Positions 15,635 through 22,833 are shown, counted from the stretch's first letter. The stretch is DNA of 29,441 bases from Lachnospiraceae bacterium (GCA_900752065.1 CAADTT010000138.1:1-29441), one strand, 5' to 3'. The notes: generated by a model from the sequence alone, not told the origin. Numbers and translations are program-made.

Positions 15635-17014
15635 ATGGCACAGTTATGGGGCGGACGCTTCACGAAAGAGACAGACAAGCTTGTTTACAATTTTAACGCA
15701 TCGATTTCCTTCGACCGGAAGTTTTATAAGCAGGACATTGAGGGAAGTATGGCGCATGTCAGGATGCTGGCAAAACAGGGGATCCTGACAGAGCAGGAGA
15801 AGGAGCAGATTCTGGAAGGGCTGGCGGGGATCCGCCGGGACGTGGAGAACGGTACGCTGGAGATCACAGATGAATATGAGGATATTCACAGCTTTGTGGA
15901 GGCGAACCTGATCGACCGCATCGGGGACGCAGGAAAGAAGCTGCATACGGGGCGCAGCCGGAATGACCAGGTGGCGCTGGACATGAAGCTTTACACCAGG
16001 GATGAGATCAAAGAGATCGACGCTTTATTAAAAGGACTTATGGAGACACTTCTGAAGATGATGGAGGAAAACCTGGATACTTACATGCCGGGCTTTACCC
16101 ATTTACAGAAGGCGCAGCCCATCACCTTCGCCCATCATGCGGGGGCATATTTTGAGATGTTTAAAAGGGACAGGCAGAGGCTGTCAGACATTTACCGGAG
16201 AATGAACCTTTGTCCTTTAGGCTCCGGGGCGCTGGCTGGAACCACCTATCCTCTGGACAGAGAGTACACAGCAGAACTTCTGGATTTTGACGGTGCGACT
16301 TTAAACAGTATGGATTCTGTGGCGGACAGGGATTACCTGATCGAGCTGCTCTCTGCCATGTCCACGATCATGATGCACCTGAGCCGTTTTTCCGAAGAAA
16401 TCATCATCTGGAACAGCAATGAATATCAGTTTGTAGAGCTGGATGACGCTTACAGCACGGGAAGCAGCATCATGCCCCAGAAAAAAAACCCGGATATCGC
16501 AGAGCTGGTGCGGGGGAAGACCGGGCGGGTCTACGGGGCGCTCATGTCCCTTCTGACAACCATGAAGGGGATTCCGCTGGCCTATAATAAGGATATGCAG
16601 GAGGATAAGGAGCTGACCTTTGATGCTATGGATACGGTAAAGGGCTGTATTGCCCTGTTTAATGGTATGATCGCCACCATGAAGCTGAATAAGAAAAAGA
16701 TGGAGAGCAGCGCGAAGAATGGTTTTACCAACGCCACAGATGCGGCAGACTATCTGGTAAACCACGGCGTGCCTTTCCGGGATGCCCACGGTATCGTAGG
16801 ACAGCTTGTACTGCACTGTATTGAAAAAAATATTTCCCTGGACGACATGACGCTGGAGGAGTACCAGACCATCAGCCCGGTATTTGAAGAGGATATTTAC
16901 GAGGCCATCAGCCTGAAAACCTGTGTGGAGAAGCGGACGACCATCGGCGCACCCGGGGAAGAAGCGATGAAGCAGGTGATCGGGCGGAACCGGGCGTATC
17001 TGGAGGAAAATTAA
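15635..17014 (+). CDS. argH: Argininosuccinate lyase
   Basis: A 459-residue cytosolic enzyme that splits argininosuccinate to arginine and fumarate, the last step of arginine synthesis. The superfamily signature GSSIMPQKKNPD (276-287) carries the catalytic serine; TGRSRND (105-111) and PGFTHLQKAQP (152-162, with the acid/base histidine) are also present. Length equals the family norm. A GGAGAGGAG-like site lies about seven bases before ATG. The usual partner argG is not adjacent in this window. No ARG box or T-box leader was noticed. The gap to asd after it has no clear terminator. Confidence 0.98.
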   Translation: MAQLWGGRFTKETDKLVYNFNASISFDRKFYKQDIEGSMAHVRMLAKQGILTEQEKEQILEGLAGIRRDVENGTLEITDEYEDIHSFVEANLIDRIGDAGKKLHTGRSRNDQVALDMKLYTRDEIKEIDALLKGLMETLLKMMEENLDTYMPGFTHLQKAQPITFAHHAGAYFEMFKRDRQRLSDIYRRMNLCPLGSGALAGTTYPLDREYTAELLDFDGATLNSMDSVADRDYLIELLSAMSTIMMHLSRFSEEIIIWNSNEYQFVELDDAYSTGSSIMPQKKNPDIAELVRGKTGRVYGALMSLLTTMKGIPLAYNKDMQEDKELTFDAMDTVKGCIALFNGMIATMKLNKKKMESSAKNGFTNATDAADYLVNHGVPFRDAHGIVGQLVLHCIEKNISLDDMTLEEYQTISPVFEEDIYEAISLKTCVEKRTTIGAPGEEAMKQVIGRNRAYLEEN

Positions 17015-17021
17015 AAAAATC

Positions 17022-17050
17022 TTGATTTTTTCAGAGAAATGTTATAGTAT
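17022..17050 (+). promoter_or_regulatory. Candidate promoter of asd
   Basis: TTGATT (17022-17027) with TAGTAT 17 bases on (17045-17050), or TATAGT with 15 bases (17043-17048). The leader to the asd start would be about 115 bases. It does not show the length or conserved blocks I expect of a lysine riboswitch. Confidence 0.45.
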
Positions 17051-17171
17051 TGTTCAATGAAAGACAAATGTGCGTGTTACAAAGACAAACACAGGCTTTC
17101 TTTTTGTCAGGGAGCTGCTTTGTAGTCTGCCTGATATAAAACATGGATCGTTAAGTGAGGAGAATGAAAAA

Positions 17172-18257
17172 ATGGAACAGAAATTAAGAGTAGGTATTTT
17201 AGGAGCTACCGGAATGGTAGGACAGAGATTTATCTCACTTCTGGAGAACCATCCCTGGTTTGAGGTAGTGACCCTGGCGGCCAGCCCCAGAAGCGCAGGA
17301 AAGACTTATGAGGAAGCCGTAGGCGGAAGATGGAAGATGACCACTCCGATGCCGGAGGCAGTAAAGAATATCGTGGTTATGAATGTCAATGAGGTAGAGA
17401 AGGTAGCTTCCAGTGTTGATTTCGTATTTTCTGCCGTGGACATGTCCAAGGATGAGATCAGGAAGATCGAAGAGGAGTATGCAAAGACAGAAACTCCCGT
17501 CGTCTCTAACAACAGCGCACACCGCTGGACGCCGGATGTGCCGATGGTAGTGCCGGAGATCAACCCGGAACACTTTGAAGTCATTGAATTCCAGAAAAAG
17601 CGTCTGGGAACCACCAGAGGATTTATTGCAGTAAAACCAAACTGCTCCATCCAGAGCTATGCTCCGGTGCTCACTGCATGGAAGGAGTTTGAACCGTATG
17701 AGGTAGTAGCCACCACCTATCAGGCAATTTCCGGCGCTGGAAAGACCTTTAAAGAATGGCCGGAAATGGTAGAGAACATCATCCCGTACATTGGCGGTGA
17801 GGAAGAGAAGAGTGAGATGGAGCCTTTAAGACTCTGGGGAAAGATCGAAGACGGCGTGATCAAACCTGCCGAATCTCCGGTCATCACCTGTCAGTGTATC
17901 CGTGTTCCGGTACTGAACGGACATACGGCGGCTGTATTCGTAAAGTTTAAAAAGAAACCGACGAAAGAGCAGTTGATCCAGAAGCTGAGAGAATTTAAGG
18001 GACTTCCCCAGGAGCTGAATCTGCCCAGCGCGCCGAAGCAGTTTATCCAATATCTGGAGGAGGACAACAGACCGCAGGTTAAGGCGGATGTGGACTACGA
18101 GAACGGCATGGGCGTTTCCGTGGGAAGGCTTCGTGAGGATAAGGTGTACGATTTCAAATTCGTGGGACTGTCCCACAATACGGTCCGCGGAGCGGCAGGC
18201 GGCGCTGTGCTGTGCGCAGAGACGCTGACAGCGAAGGGATACATCAAAGCAAAATAG
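17172..18257 (+). CDS. asd: Aspartate-semialdehyde dehydrogenase (archaeal/fungal type)
   Basis: A 361-residue NADP-dependent enzyme that reduces aspartyl-phosphate to aspartate semialdehyde, the branch point to lysine, diaminopimelate, threonine and methionine. Nucleotide motif GATGMVG (11-17), catalytic C158 in VKPNCSIQSY, and H251 in LNGHTAAVFV as the likely acid/base. NSAHRW, VPEINPEH and TTYQAISGAGKTF mark the archaeal/eukaryotic-like subclass rather than the usual bacterial one; this is a recalled pattern. ATG at 17172 is chosen because GAGGAG (17157-17162) lies nine bases upstream; the frame is open 34 codons further but that stretch does not resemble the family. A stem-loop follows the gene. 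Confidence 0.95.
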   Translation: MEQKLRVGILGATGMVGQRFISLLENHPWFEVVTLAASPRSAGKTYEEAVGGRWKMTTPMPEAVKNIVVMNVNEVEKVASSVDFVFSAVDMSKDEIRKIEEEYAKTETPVVSNNSAHRWTPDVPMVVPEINPEHFEVIEFQKKRLGTTRGFIAVKPNCSIQSYAPVLTAWKEFEPYEVVATTYQAISGAGKTFKEWPEMVENIIPYIGGEEEKSEMEPLRLWGKIEDGVIKPAESPVITCQCIRVPVLNGHTAAVFVKFKKKPTKEQLIQKLREFKGLPQELNLPSAPKQFIQYLEEDNRPQVKADVDYENGMGVSVGRLREDKVYDFKFVGLSHNTVRGAAGGAVLCAETLTAKGYIKAK

Positions 18258-18274
18258 AAAAAAAGGCTGTAGGA

Positions 18275-18304
18275 AAGCACCGCCGGAAGAGTCTGGCGGT
18301 GCTT
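18275..18304 (+). terminator. Stem-loop after asd
   Basis: A ten-base-pair GC-rich stem (AAGCACCGCC, 18275-18284, with 18295-18304), 18 bases past the stop. Only AAATT follows, so it is a terminator of moderate strength at best. The rest of the gap to 18377 shows no gene. Confidence 0.65.
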
Positions 18305-18377
18305 AAATTATGGATTAAAATGTCAGCACGAAATGCAGAAGCGGAATCATTTTTCCGAGATGTATGGAATTATCGTC

Positions 18378-18406
18378 TTGACTTTCCTGACGCTATCGAC
18401 TAAAGT
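18378..18406 (+). promoter_or_regulatory. Promoter of the first TetR gene
   Basis: TTGACT (18378-18383), 17 bases, TAAAGT (18401-18406). A palindrome lies directly after the -10 box. Confidence 0.75.
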
Positions 18407-18408
18407 AT

Positions 18409-18428
18409 ATGAAAGTGTTCACTTGCAT
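18409..18428. promoter_or_regulatory. Putative TetR operator
   Basis: A 20-base palindrome with nine-base arms around TT and one mismatched pair; the core is AAGTG-TT-CACTT (18413-18424). It covers the predicted transcription start of the following tetR-type gene, the classic place for autorepression. Binding by that regulator is inference. Confidence 0.6.
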
Positions 18429-18446
18429 TGAAAGGAAGCGATTAAG

Positions 18447-19028
18447 GTGGATGAAACCAGCCAGAAGATCATAGACGCAACTATGTCGCTGATCAGGGAC
18501 AAAGGGTATGTTGCAACAACGACGAAGGATATTGCAAAGACAGCAGGTGTGAACGAATGTACCTTGTTTCGGAAATTCAAAAACAAAAAGGATATTGTTT
18601 TAAATGGAGTGGAACAGGAAAAATGGAGAGGAAACCTCACACCGGAACTATTCAAAGATGTCAAATGGGAACTGCGGCCTGACCTGGAAATGTTCATGGA
18701 AAAATATATGGAGAAAATCACTCCGGATTTTGTGAATCTGTCGATTGGCCTCAGAGCACCGCAGATTTATGAGGAAACCGCGCCGCTTGTCATGAAAGTG
18801 CCCCAGGTTTTTCTTTCTTCTCTGATACAATACTTTGAAGAAATGGAGCAAAGGGGGAAAATACCACATTTGGATTTTGAATGTCTGGCATTGACGGTGT
18901 TTTCAAGTACCTTTGGATATACATTTTTAAGTGCTTCCTTTGACAAAAACCTGTTTGGAGTCAGGAAAGGGCAGTATATCAAACAGTCGGTTGCGGCCTT
19001 TATTCAGGGAATATCGGGACTGAAATGA
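18447..19028 (+). CDS. TetR/AcrR family transcriptional regulator
   Basis: A 193-residue one-component repressor. The N-terminal helix-turn-helix is clear: ATTTKDIAKTAGVNECTLFRKFKNKKDIV (about residues 24-52). The C-terminal ligand domain (60-193) is variable and its ligand is unknown. GTG at 18447 is the start: AAAGGAA (18431-18437) lies nine bases upstream and the nearby ATG at 18451 is out of frame. The palindrome at 18409-18428 suggests autorepression. The next gene is a broken ilvB fragment, so its original target may be lost, or the target may be elsewhere. Confidence 0.9.
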   Translation: MDETSQKIIDATMSLIRDKGYVATTTKDIAKTAGVNECTLFRKFKNKKDIVLNGVEQEKWRGNLTPELFKDVKWELRPDLEMFMEKYMEKITPDFVNLSIGLRAPQIYEETAPLVMKVPQVFLSSLIQYFEEMEQRGKIPHLDFECLALTVFSSTFGYTFLSASFDKNLFGVRKGQYIKQSVAAFIQGISGLK

Positions 19029-19030
19029 TA

Positions 19031-19060
19031 TTACGGTACTGTCATGCGACAGTACCGTAA
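19031..19060. other. Perfect 13-base-pair palindrome between tetR and the ilvB fragment
   Basis: TTACGGTACTGTC (19031-19043) pairs perfectly with 19048-19060 around ATGC. It begins two bases after the tetR stop. No T-run follows on either strand; instead the right arm is followed by A residues. It may be a terminator-like 3' hairpin or a protein-binding palindrome before the ilvB fragment. Confidence 0.6.
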
Positions 19061-19113
19061 AAAAATATCTGCAATGCAAGCGAGTACACGCAATCATAAA
19101 GGAGGAAGAGGCT

Positions 19114-19542
19114 ATGCAGATTACTGGAGCAGAATTATTTGTAAAAGCATTATTGGCTGAAAAAGTAGAGACACTTTTTGCCTATCCGGGAGGGCAGGCG
19201 ATTGACTTGTTCAATGCACTTTATGGCGTAGAAGGGTTGGAGGTTATTCTTCCCCGTCATGAACAGGGACTGGTTCATGCTGCAGATGGGTATGCACGTT
19301 CCACAGGAAAAGTCGGAGTATGTCCTGTGACGAGCGGGCCCGGGGCAACCAATCTGGTTACGGGAATTGCAACCGCCAATTATGACAGCGTTCCACTGGT
19401 CTGCTTTACGGGGCAGGTTCCGACACATCTAATTGGAAACGATGCGTTTCAGGAAGTTGATATTGTTGGGATTACAAGGAGCATGCTCCGTCAATGGCTC
19501 TGCTGGAAAGTGTGCAGACAGAGGCAGGAAACAATGATATGA
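19114..19542 (+). pseudogene. ilvB: Acetolactate synthase large subunit, N-terminal fragment
   Basis: Residues 1-123 match the start of a thiamine-diphosphate acetolactate synthase: FAYPGGQAIDLFNALY, LPRHEQGLVHAADGYARSTGKVGVC with the catalytic Glu, TSGPGATNLVTGIATANYDSVPLVCFTGQVP, and FQEVDIVGITRS. An intact enzyme has about 550 residues; here similarity stops after GITRS and an unrelated 19-residue tail leads to a stop. The FAD, middle and C-terminal cofactor-binding parts are missing, so it cannot be active. GGAGGAAG precedes ATG, so the 5' end is intact. The break near 19480 looks like a deletion or recombination joint. Confidence 0.9.
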
Positions 19543-19634
19543 TTAAGCTGTTGGAAAGTGATTTCTCTGGCAGGATTGAAATTGTTCGGGGCGGCAGTGT
19601 TGCGGTGGAAGCAATCAGTTTTTCAGGGCGGTGA
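19482..19634 (+). pseudogene. Orphan C-terminal gene fragment joined to the ilvB break
   Basis: In the frame one base off the ilvB fragment, an open stretch encodes HAPSMALLESVQTE, then a stretch with IKLLESDFSGRIEIVRGGS and a stop at 19632-19634. Composition and the orderly acidic and hydrophobic pattern look like genuine protein sequence, and it begins exactly where the ilvB similarity ends. I do not recognize the family. It is most simply the tail of another gene whose front was deleted when the joint formed. The stretch from 19635 to 19714 holds only the GAGATATCTC palindrome and the ribosome site of the next gene. Confidence 0.5.
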
Positions 19635-19714
19635 GATATCTCTGCCAAACAGCAAAAAAAGTCGAGTGATCCTTTTTTGAAACTAGTAAAATAACGGTGT
19701 AAGGTGGTGAAAGC

Positions 19715-20599
19715 GTGAAGGAACAGGTTATGGCGGTTCAACGGATGCAGGATTATATCGGGGAGCATTTGGAGGAAGAGATCACGTTGTCAGATTTAGC
19801 CAGGGCATCTCTCTTTTCTCCCTGGCACTCCTATCGGTTGTTCCGGCAATATACAGGCATGACCCCGGCGGCGTATATTCGCAGCCTGCGGCTGTCTCAA
19901 TCTGCCATGAGGCTGAAATCCGGAAACTATCGTGTGACGGATGCTGCGCTGGATTTTGGCTTTGACAGCATCGATGGTTATACACGGGCGTTCTCCCGGA
20001 AATTTGGCAGAAATCCCAGTGAGTATACCAGAGAACCGGTTCCGATCCCATTGTTTATCCCTTACGGTGTAAAATTCAGAGAATTGAGAAAGGATGGTAT
20101 TAACATGGAAAATCTACAAAGTATTTTTGTCCAGATTGTTCACAAGCCAGGCCGCAAAGTGGTCATCAAGCGGGGGACGGCTGCCGAGGACTACTTTCCC
20201 TACTGTGAGGAGGTTGGCTGCGACGTATGGGGAATCTTAAAGAGCATGGATTCTCTCTGCGGGGAGCCGGTATGCCTGTGGCTGACGGGCGCATACAAAA
20301 AGCCTGGTACATCCACCTATGTGCAGGGAGTAGAGGTTCCGATAGATTATGACGGCCCCATCCCTGATGGGTTTGATGCCATTGAGCTTCCGGCGGCGGA
20401 GTACCTGCTGTTTCAGGGGGAACCTTTTCAGGAGGAAGATTATTGCGAAGCAATCGCCGCTGTCCAGCATGCGATGAATCGCTACGACCCTTCGGTGATC
20501 GGCTATCAGTGGGATGAGGATAATCCCCGTATTCAACTGGAGCCTATCGGAGCCAGAGGATATATGGAGCTGAAAGCGGTCAAACAAATACGAAAATAA
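19715..20599 (+). CDS. AraC family regulator with GyrI-like effector domain
   Basis: A 294-residue regulator. The N-terminal AraC/XylS double helix-turn-helix spans residues about 8-105 (ITLSDLARASLFSPWHSYRLFRQYTGMTPAAYIRSLRL and ALDFGFDSIDGYTRAFSRKFGRNPSEY). The C-terminal part (about 130-290) is a GyrI-like small-molecule domain, as in Rob/BmrR-type multidrug sensors, with VWGILKSMDSL, YVQGVEVP, GFDAIELPAAEYLLFQG and IQLEPIGARGYMELKAV. GTG start: AAGGTGG (19701-19707) lies seven bases upstream. Such proteins usually activate drug or lipophile export genes; here the target is unknown. No clear promoter was found. Confidence 0.92.
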   Translation: MKEQVMAVQRMQDYIGEHLEEEITLSDLARASLFSPWHSYRLFRQYTGMTPAAYIRSLRLSQSAMRLKSGNYRVTDAALDFGFDSIDGYTRAFSRKFGRNPSEYTREPVPIPLFIPYGVKFRELRKDGINMENLQSIFVQIVHKPGRKVVIKRGTAAEDYFPYCEEVGCDVWGILKSMDSLCGEPVCLWLTGAYKKPGTSTYVQGVEVPIDYDGPIPDGFDAIELPAAEYLLFQGEPFQEEDYCEAIAAVQHAMNRYDPSVIGYQWDEDNPRIQLEPIGARGYMELKAVKQIRK

Positions 20600-20654
20600 A
20601 GGATTACGGCGGTTTGAAATTGTAATTTCTGGCTGCCGTTTTTCTTACGGCCTA

Positions 20655-20682
20655 TTGACAAAACACAAAAGTCGAGTATAAT
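20655..20682 (+). promoter_or_regulatory. Promoter of the second TetR gene
   Basis: Consensus TTGACA (20655-20660), 16 bases, consensus TATAAT (20677-20682). Two short inverted repeats (TTGT/ACAA and ATTC/GAAT) follow within 35 bases and may be operator parts. This is among the strongest promoters in the window. Confidence 0.88.
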
Positions 20683-20742
20683 AAAGTAAACATTGTAAAA
20701 CAAGTAATTCAAAACGAATATTTTAAGAAAGGATGATGCGAT

Positions 20743-21351
20743 ATGCCGCCGAAGCCGAAATTTACGAGAGAAGAGATTACAGCCGCAGCCCTTAGGATCA
20801 TCAGCAGGAATGGGATTACCGCGCTGACCGCACAGGCGCTGGGGCAGGAGCTTGGAAGTTCTTCCCGCCCCATTTTTACTGTATTTAAGACCATGGAAGA
20901 GGTGAGGCAAGAAGCTCAGACGGCAGCAATGTGCCAGTTTGAAAGTTTTGCTGAAAAGGCTGTTCACTACACTCCGGCGTTCAAACAGTTCGGGATGCAG
21001 GCAATCCTCTTTGCTTTGAAGGAACCGCAACTGTACCAGCTTTTGTTTATGCAGGGTGACGGCAGGCCCCACAGCTTTGAGGAGGTGTTTGCCGGTCTTG
21101 GAGAGTCAGCCGGGGTGTGTATGGATATTCTGCAAAAGGAATATGGCCTGTCAGAAGCGGAGGCAATGGCTCTGTTCCGTCATGTGTGGATCTACACCTA
21201 TGGCATTGCTTCACTCTGTGCCACTGGAATGTGCCGCTTTTCTGAAGAGGAAATCATTGATCTGCTGGGGCAGGACTTCATGGCCATGCTGGCACGGGTC
21301 AAAAGCGGCGGTTTGAATCAGCAGACGCCGCATCCGATGCTGAAGCAGTGA
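20743..21351 (+). CDS. TetR/AcrR family regulator (WHG-type C-terminal domain)
   Basis: A 202-residue regulator. The N-terminal DNA-binding domain is seen in FTREEITAAALRIISRNGITALTAQALGQELGSSSRPIFTVFKTMEEV (residues 7-54); the third helix reads SSRPIFTVF instead of the usual LYRHF-like form. The C-terminal domain with EPQLYQLLFMQGD and LFRHVWIYTYGIASLCATG resembles the WHG class. AAAGGATGATG precedes ATG. It follows the AraC-GyrI gene with a strong promoter of its own and precedes the LytTR-DUF3021 pair, so it may control a neighbour; nothing in the sequence proves this. Confidence 0.88.
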   Translation: MPPKPKFTREEITAAALRIISRNGITALTAQALGQELGSSSRPIFTVFKTMEEVRQEAQTAAMCQFESFAEKAVHYTPAFKQFGMQAILFALKEPQLYQLLFMQGDGRPHSFEEVFAGLGESAGVCMDILQKEYGLSEAEAMALFRHVWIYTYGIASLCATGMCRFSEEEIIDLLGQDFMAMLARVKSGGLNQQTPHPMLKQ

Positions 21352-21399
21352 CGGATTCCTGCATTTCATCGGTGTATTTCGCAACTCATCGGCAAACGG

Positions 21400-21428
21400 T
21401 TGAATCTTAAATGACAATCCCCTATGAT
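21400..21428 (+). promoter_or_regulatory. Promoter of the LytTR gene
   Basis: TTGAAT (21400-21405), 17 bases, TATGAT (21423-21428). Because this -10 box covers the ATG at 21424, that codon would lie at or before the transcript start; this supports the later start at 21460. Confidence 0.75.
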
Positions 21429-21459
21429 AAAGCTACAGGGGGAAAGAGAGGTGGAAGAT

Positions 21460-21894
21460 ATGCGGGTCTCCATTCGGAATATTCCCCGCAGGGAGGACGA
21501 ACAGGTCATCCTGGAGTGCGTAGAGATGACGAAGGACTTTGAGGATGTCCGGGAGTATGCTCTGATGAAGGGCAACATTCTGACAGGCTATATTCATGAT
21601 GCTGCCTATCAGTTGGAGCTTTCTGATATCCTGTATTTTGAGGCGGTGGGCGATCAGGTTTTTGCTTATACCGCAGAGGAGGTATACAGCGTGAAAAAGC
21701 GGCTCTATGAGTTGGAATCGGTCTATCAGGACCGGAAGTTTATCCGCTGTTCCAAATCCGTCCTTGTGAACCTTATGCAGATCGAGTCTTTCCGCCCTGC
21801 TTTGGATTCCCGGTTTTTCGCCCGGATGAAAAACGGCGAGGACATCATGGTGTCCAGGATGTATGCAAAGGAATTAAAGAAACGGCTTTGTTAG
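21460..21894 (+). CDS. LytTR family DNA-binding regulator
   Basis: A 144-residue protein of the simple LytTR type without a receiver domain. The DNA-binding domain covers about residues 44-144, with DILYFEAVGDQVFAYTAEEVYSVKKRLYELE and FIRCSKSVLVNLMQIESF, ending in VSRMYAKELKKRL. Such proteins commonly sit next to a DUF3021 membrane protein, which is thought to restrain them, and that gene is present here at 22188. ATG at 21460 is chosen because AGAGGTGG lies five bases upstream; an in-frame ATG at 21424 falls in the -10 box of the promoter and has no ribosome site. A GTG at 21451 is a possible alternative. Self-regulation of the cluster is typical of the family. Confidence 0.9.
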   Translation: MRVSIRNIPRREDEQVILECVEMTKDFEDVREYALMKGNILTGYIHDAAYQLELSDILYFEAVGDQVFAYTAEEVYSVKKRLYELESVYQDRKFIRCSKSVLVNLMQIESFRPALDSRFFARMKNGEDIMVSRMYAKELKKRLC

Positions 21895-21929
21895 CCGGGA
21901 GAAAGGACGGTGCGTGTGAGGGTATGTAT

Positions 21930-22136
21930 ATGGGTAGTCGGGATACTGAGGTTGCTTTTTTAAAAAGGCTTTGGCGTGGAGATGAGGTCGTATGCCCGAG
22001 ATGCGGAAAAGGCATGCTGGAACACCTTCACAAGAAAGCAAAGAAAAGTGATTGCGATTGGAAATGTCCATGCTGCGGTGAAATATATCGAACAATTAAT
22101 ATGTTGAAAGATCTGCAAAATAATGGAACGTATTGA
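21930..22136 (+). CDS. Small zinc-ribbon protein, unknown function
   Basis: A 68-residue protein inserted between the LytTR gene and its DUF3021 partner. Two knuckles CPRC and CPCC, about 24 residues apart, form a likely zinc ribbon (VVCPRCGKGMLEHLHKKAKKSDCDWKCPCCGEIY). No further domain fits. The start is uncertain: ATG at 21930 has GAGGG seven bases upstream, while ATG at 21924 and an upstream in-frame codon at 21888 are also open. The tight spacing suggests one transcript with the LytTR gene. Composition is like its neighbours. It may bind nucleic acid or a partner protein, but that is a guess from the fold only. Confidence 0.65.
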   Translation: MGSRDTEVAFLKRLWRGDEVVCPRCGKGMLEHLHKKAKKSDCDWKCPCCGEIYRTINMLKDLQNNGTY

Positions 22137-22159
22137 TCGGGATATACGAATAACAGAAT

Positions 22160-22218
22160 CAATGAAAAAGCTGATGGAGGGATGATAATGAAGGAGACAA
22201 TGAAAAAGCTGATGGAGG
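22160..22218 (+). repeat. 21-base direct repeat around the DUF3021 gene start
   Basis: Two perfect copies (22160-22180 and 22198-22218, 38 bases apart) each contain ATGAAAAAGCTGATGGAGG. The first copy supplies the GGAGG ribosome site for ATG at 22188; the second lies in the coding start (MKKLMEV). The arrangement looks like a duplicated initiation region. Confidence 0.85.
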
Positions 22219-22613
22219 TCTTTTTGAGTCTGCACTTCCTGATTGCCATGGCGTTCGGAGTCTGCGGCATGATTCTGGAACCGGATGGAAAACTGTGGTA
22301 TGAGGCTATGTTTGCTCCGGCGACAATGGCGCTGCTTTGCACCCTTCCAGCATTGCTGACGATTCGGGCGGACCGGCTGACGATAAAACAGATCATGGTT
22401 CGGAAGATTTTGCAGCTTTTTCTTGAGGAAGGGATTGTACTGTCCATGATACATCTCGTTTTTCATGAGTTTACAAGCATTGGCGCTGTTTTTACCGTTG
22501 CGGTATCTGTGCTGCTGGTTTTTGCGGGCGTATACCTGATCGACTGGGTGCGCGGATGTATGGAGGCGGAGGAACTCAACCGTCGTCTGGCGCAGATGCA
22601 GAAAGGAAAGTGA
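22188..22613 (+). CDS. DUF3021 family membrane protein
   Basis: A 141-residue membrane protein with about four hydrophobic helices (near residues 10-30, 42-62, 75-98 and 103-123), matching the DUF3021 pattern, and a charged C-terminal tail (EAEELNRRLAQ). Members pair with LytTR regulators and are believed to act as membrane anchors or inhibitors for them. ATG at 22188 has GGAGG (22176-22180) seven bases upstream; ATG at 22182 is too close to it, and ATG at 22200 would start inside the repeat. The last residues QKGK and the stop are encoded by the 5' edge of the KTR repeat unit, so the natural C-terminus may have been altered. Confidence 0.82.
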   Translation: MKETMKKLMEVFLSLHFLIAMAFGVCGMILEPDGKLWYEAMFAPATMALLCTLPALLTIRADRLTIKQIMVRKILQLFLEEGIVLSMIHLVFHEFTSIGAVFTVAVSVLLVFAGVYLIDWVRGCMEAEELNRRLAQMQKGK

Positions 22614-22618
22614 TTGGT

Positions 22619-22804
22619 ATGGCAGAAAAATGGCTTCTCTGCCCTTCCTGCGGAAGCAAGACCCGCATAAAGCTGAGGCAGGACACGGAGCTTAAAAATT
22701 TCCTCCTGTTTTGCCCCAAATGCAAGCGGGAGGTATTGGTTAGTGTGAGTGAGTTTATAACAACAAGAATAATAGAGCCAGACGCTAAGACGCAGAGCCG
22801 ATGA
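22619..22804 (+). CDS. Cysteine-rich KTR-domain protein, copy 1
   Basis: A 61-residue soluble protein of the Cys-rich KTR family. Four cysteines in two CxxC pairs (C8, C11, C32, C35) make a compact zinc ribbon; the family-name K-T-R is at 14-16. The molecular role is unknown; such genes are common in mobile and accessory DNA of Firmicutes, from memory. The AAAGGAAAG site also encodes the last residues of the DUF3021 gene, so translation is coupled. The TGA stop lies inside a hairpin that appears to be the terminator. A second copy at 27511 differs at about six of 59 comparable residues. Confidence 0.9.
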   Translation: MAEKWLLCPSCGSKTRIKLRQDTELKNFLLFCPKCKREVLVSVSEFITTRIIEPDAKTQSR

Positions 22805-22833
22805 TTCCAAAGGGATGAATGACTCTGCGTTTT
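22790..22833 (+). terminator. Terminator overlapping the end of KTR copy 1
   Basis: Eight-base-pair stem ACGCAGAG (22790-22797) with CTCTGCGT (22823-22830), then TTTT (22830-22833). The left arm is coding for the last KTR residues. The second unit has a different but equally paired stem. Confidence 0.8.

Larger units (their letters stand above)
22599..22833 (+). repeat. KTR repeat unit, copy 1
   Basis: A unit of about 235 bases: CAGAAAGGAA edge with the stop of the preceding gene, a KTR gene, and a hairpin ending TGCGTTTT. A second full unit lies at 27491-27732 and a remnant at 29230. Similarity starts in the last codons of the preceding gene and stops at the T-run. Confidence 0.85.

Noticed and set aside
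17070..17171. N-terminal extension of Asd by 34 residues
   Set aside because: The family begins at MEQKLRVGILGATG and a good ribosome site serves ATG 17172; the upstream stretch holds the likely leader.
17051..17171. Lysine riboswitch before asd
   Set aside because: The leader is only about 115 bases and no conserved L-box pattern was recognized.
18212..18403. 63-residue frame after asd
   Set aside because: It overlaps the asd end and the terminator stem, has no ribosome site and no protein-like pattern.
21424..21459. Earlier start for the LytTR protein
   Set aside because: That ATG lies inside a good -10 box and lacks a ribosome site.
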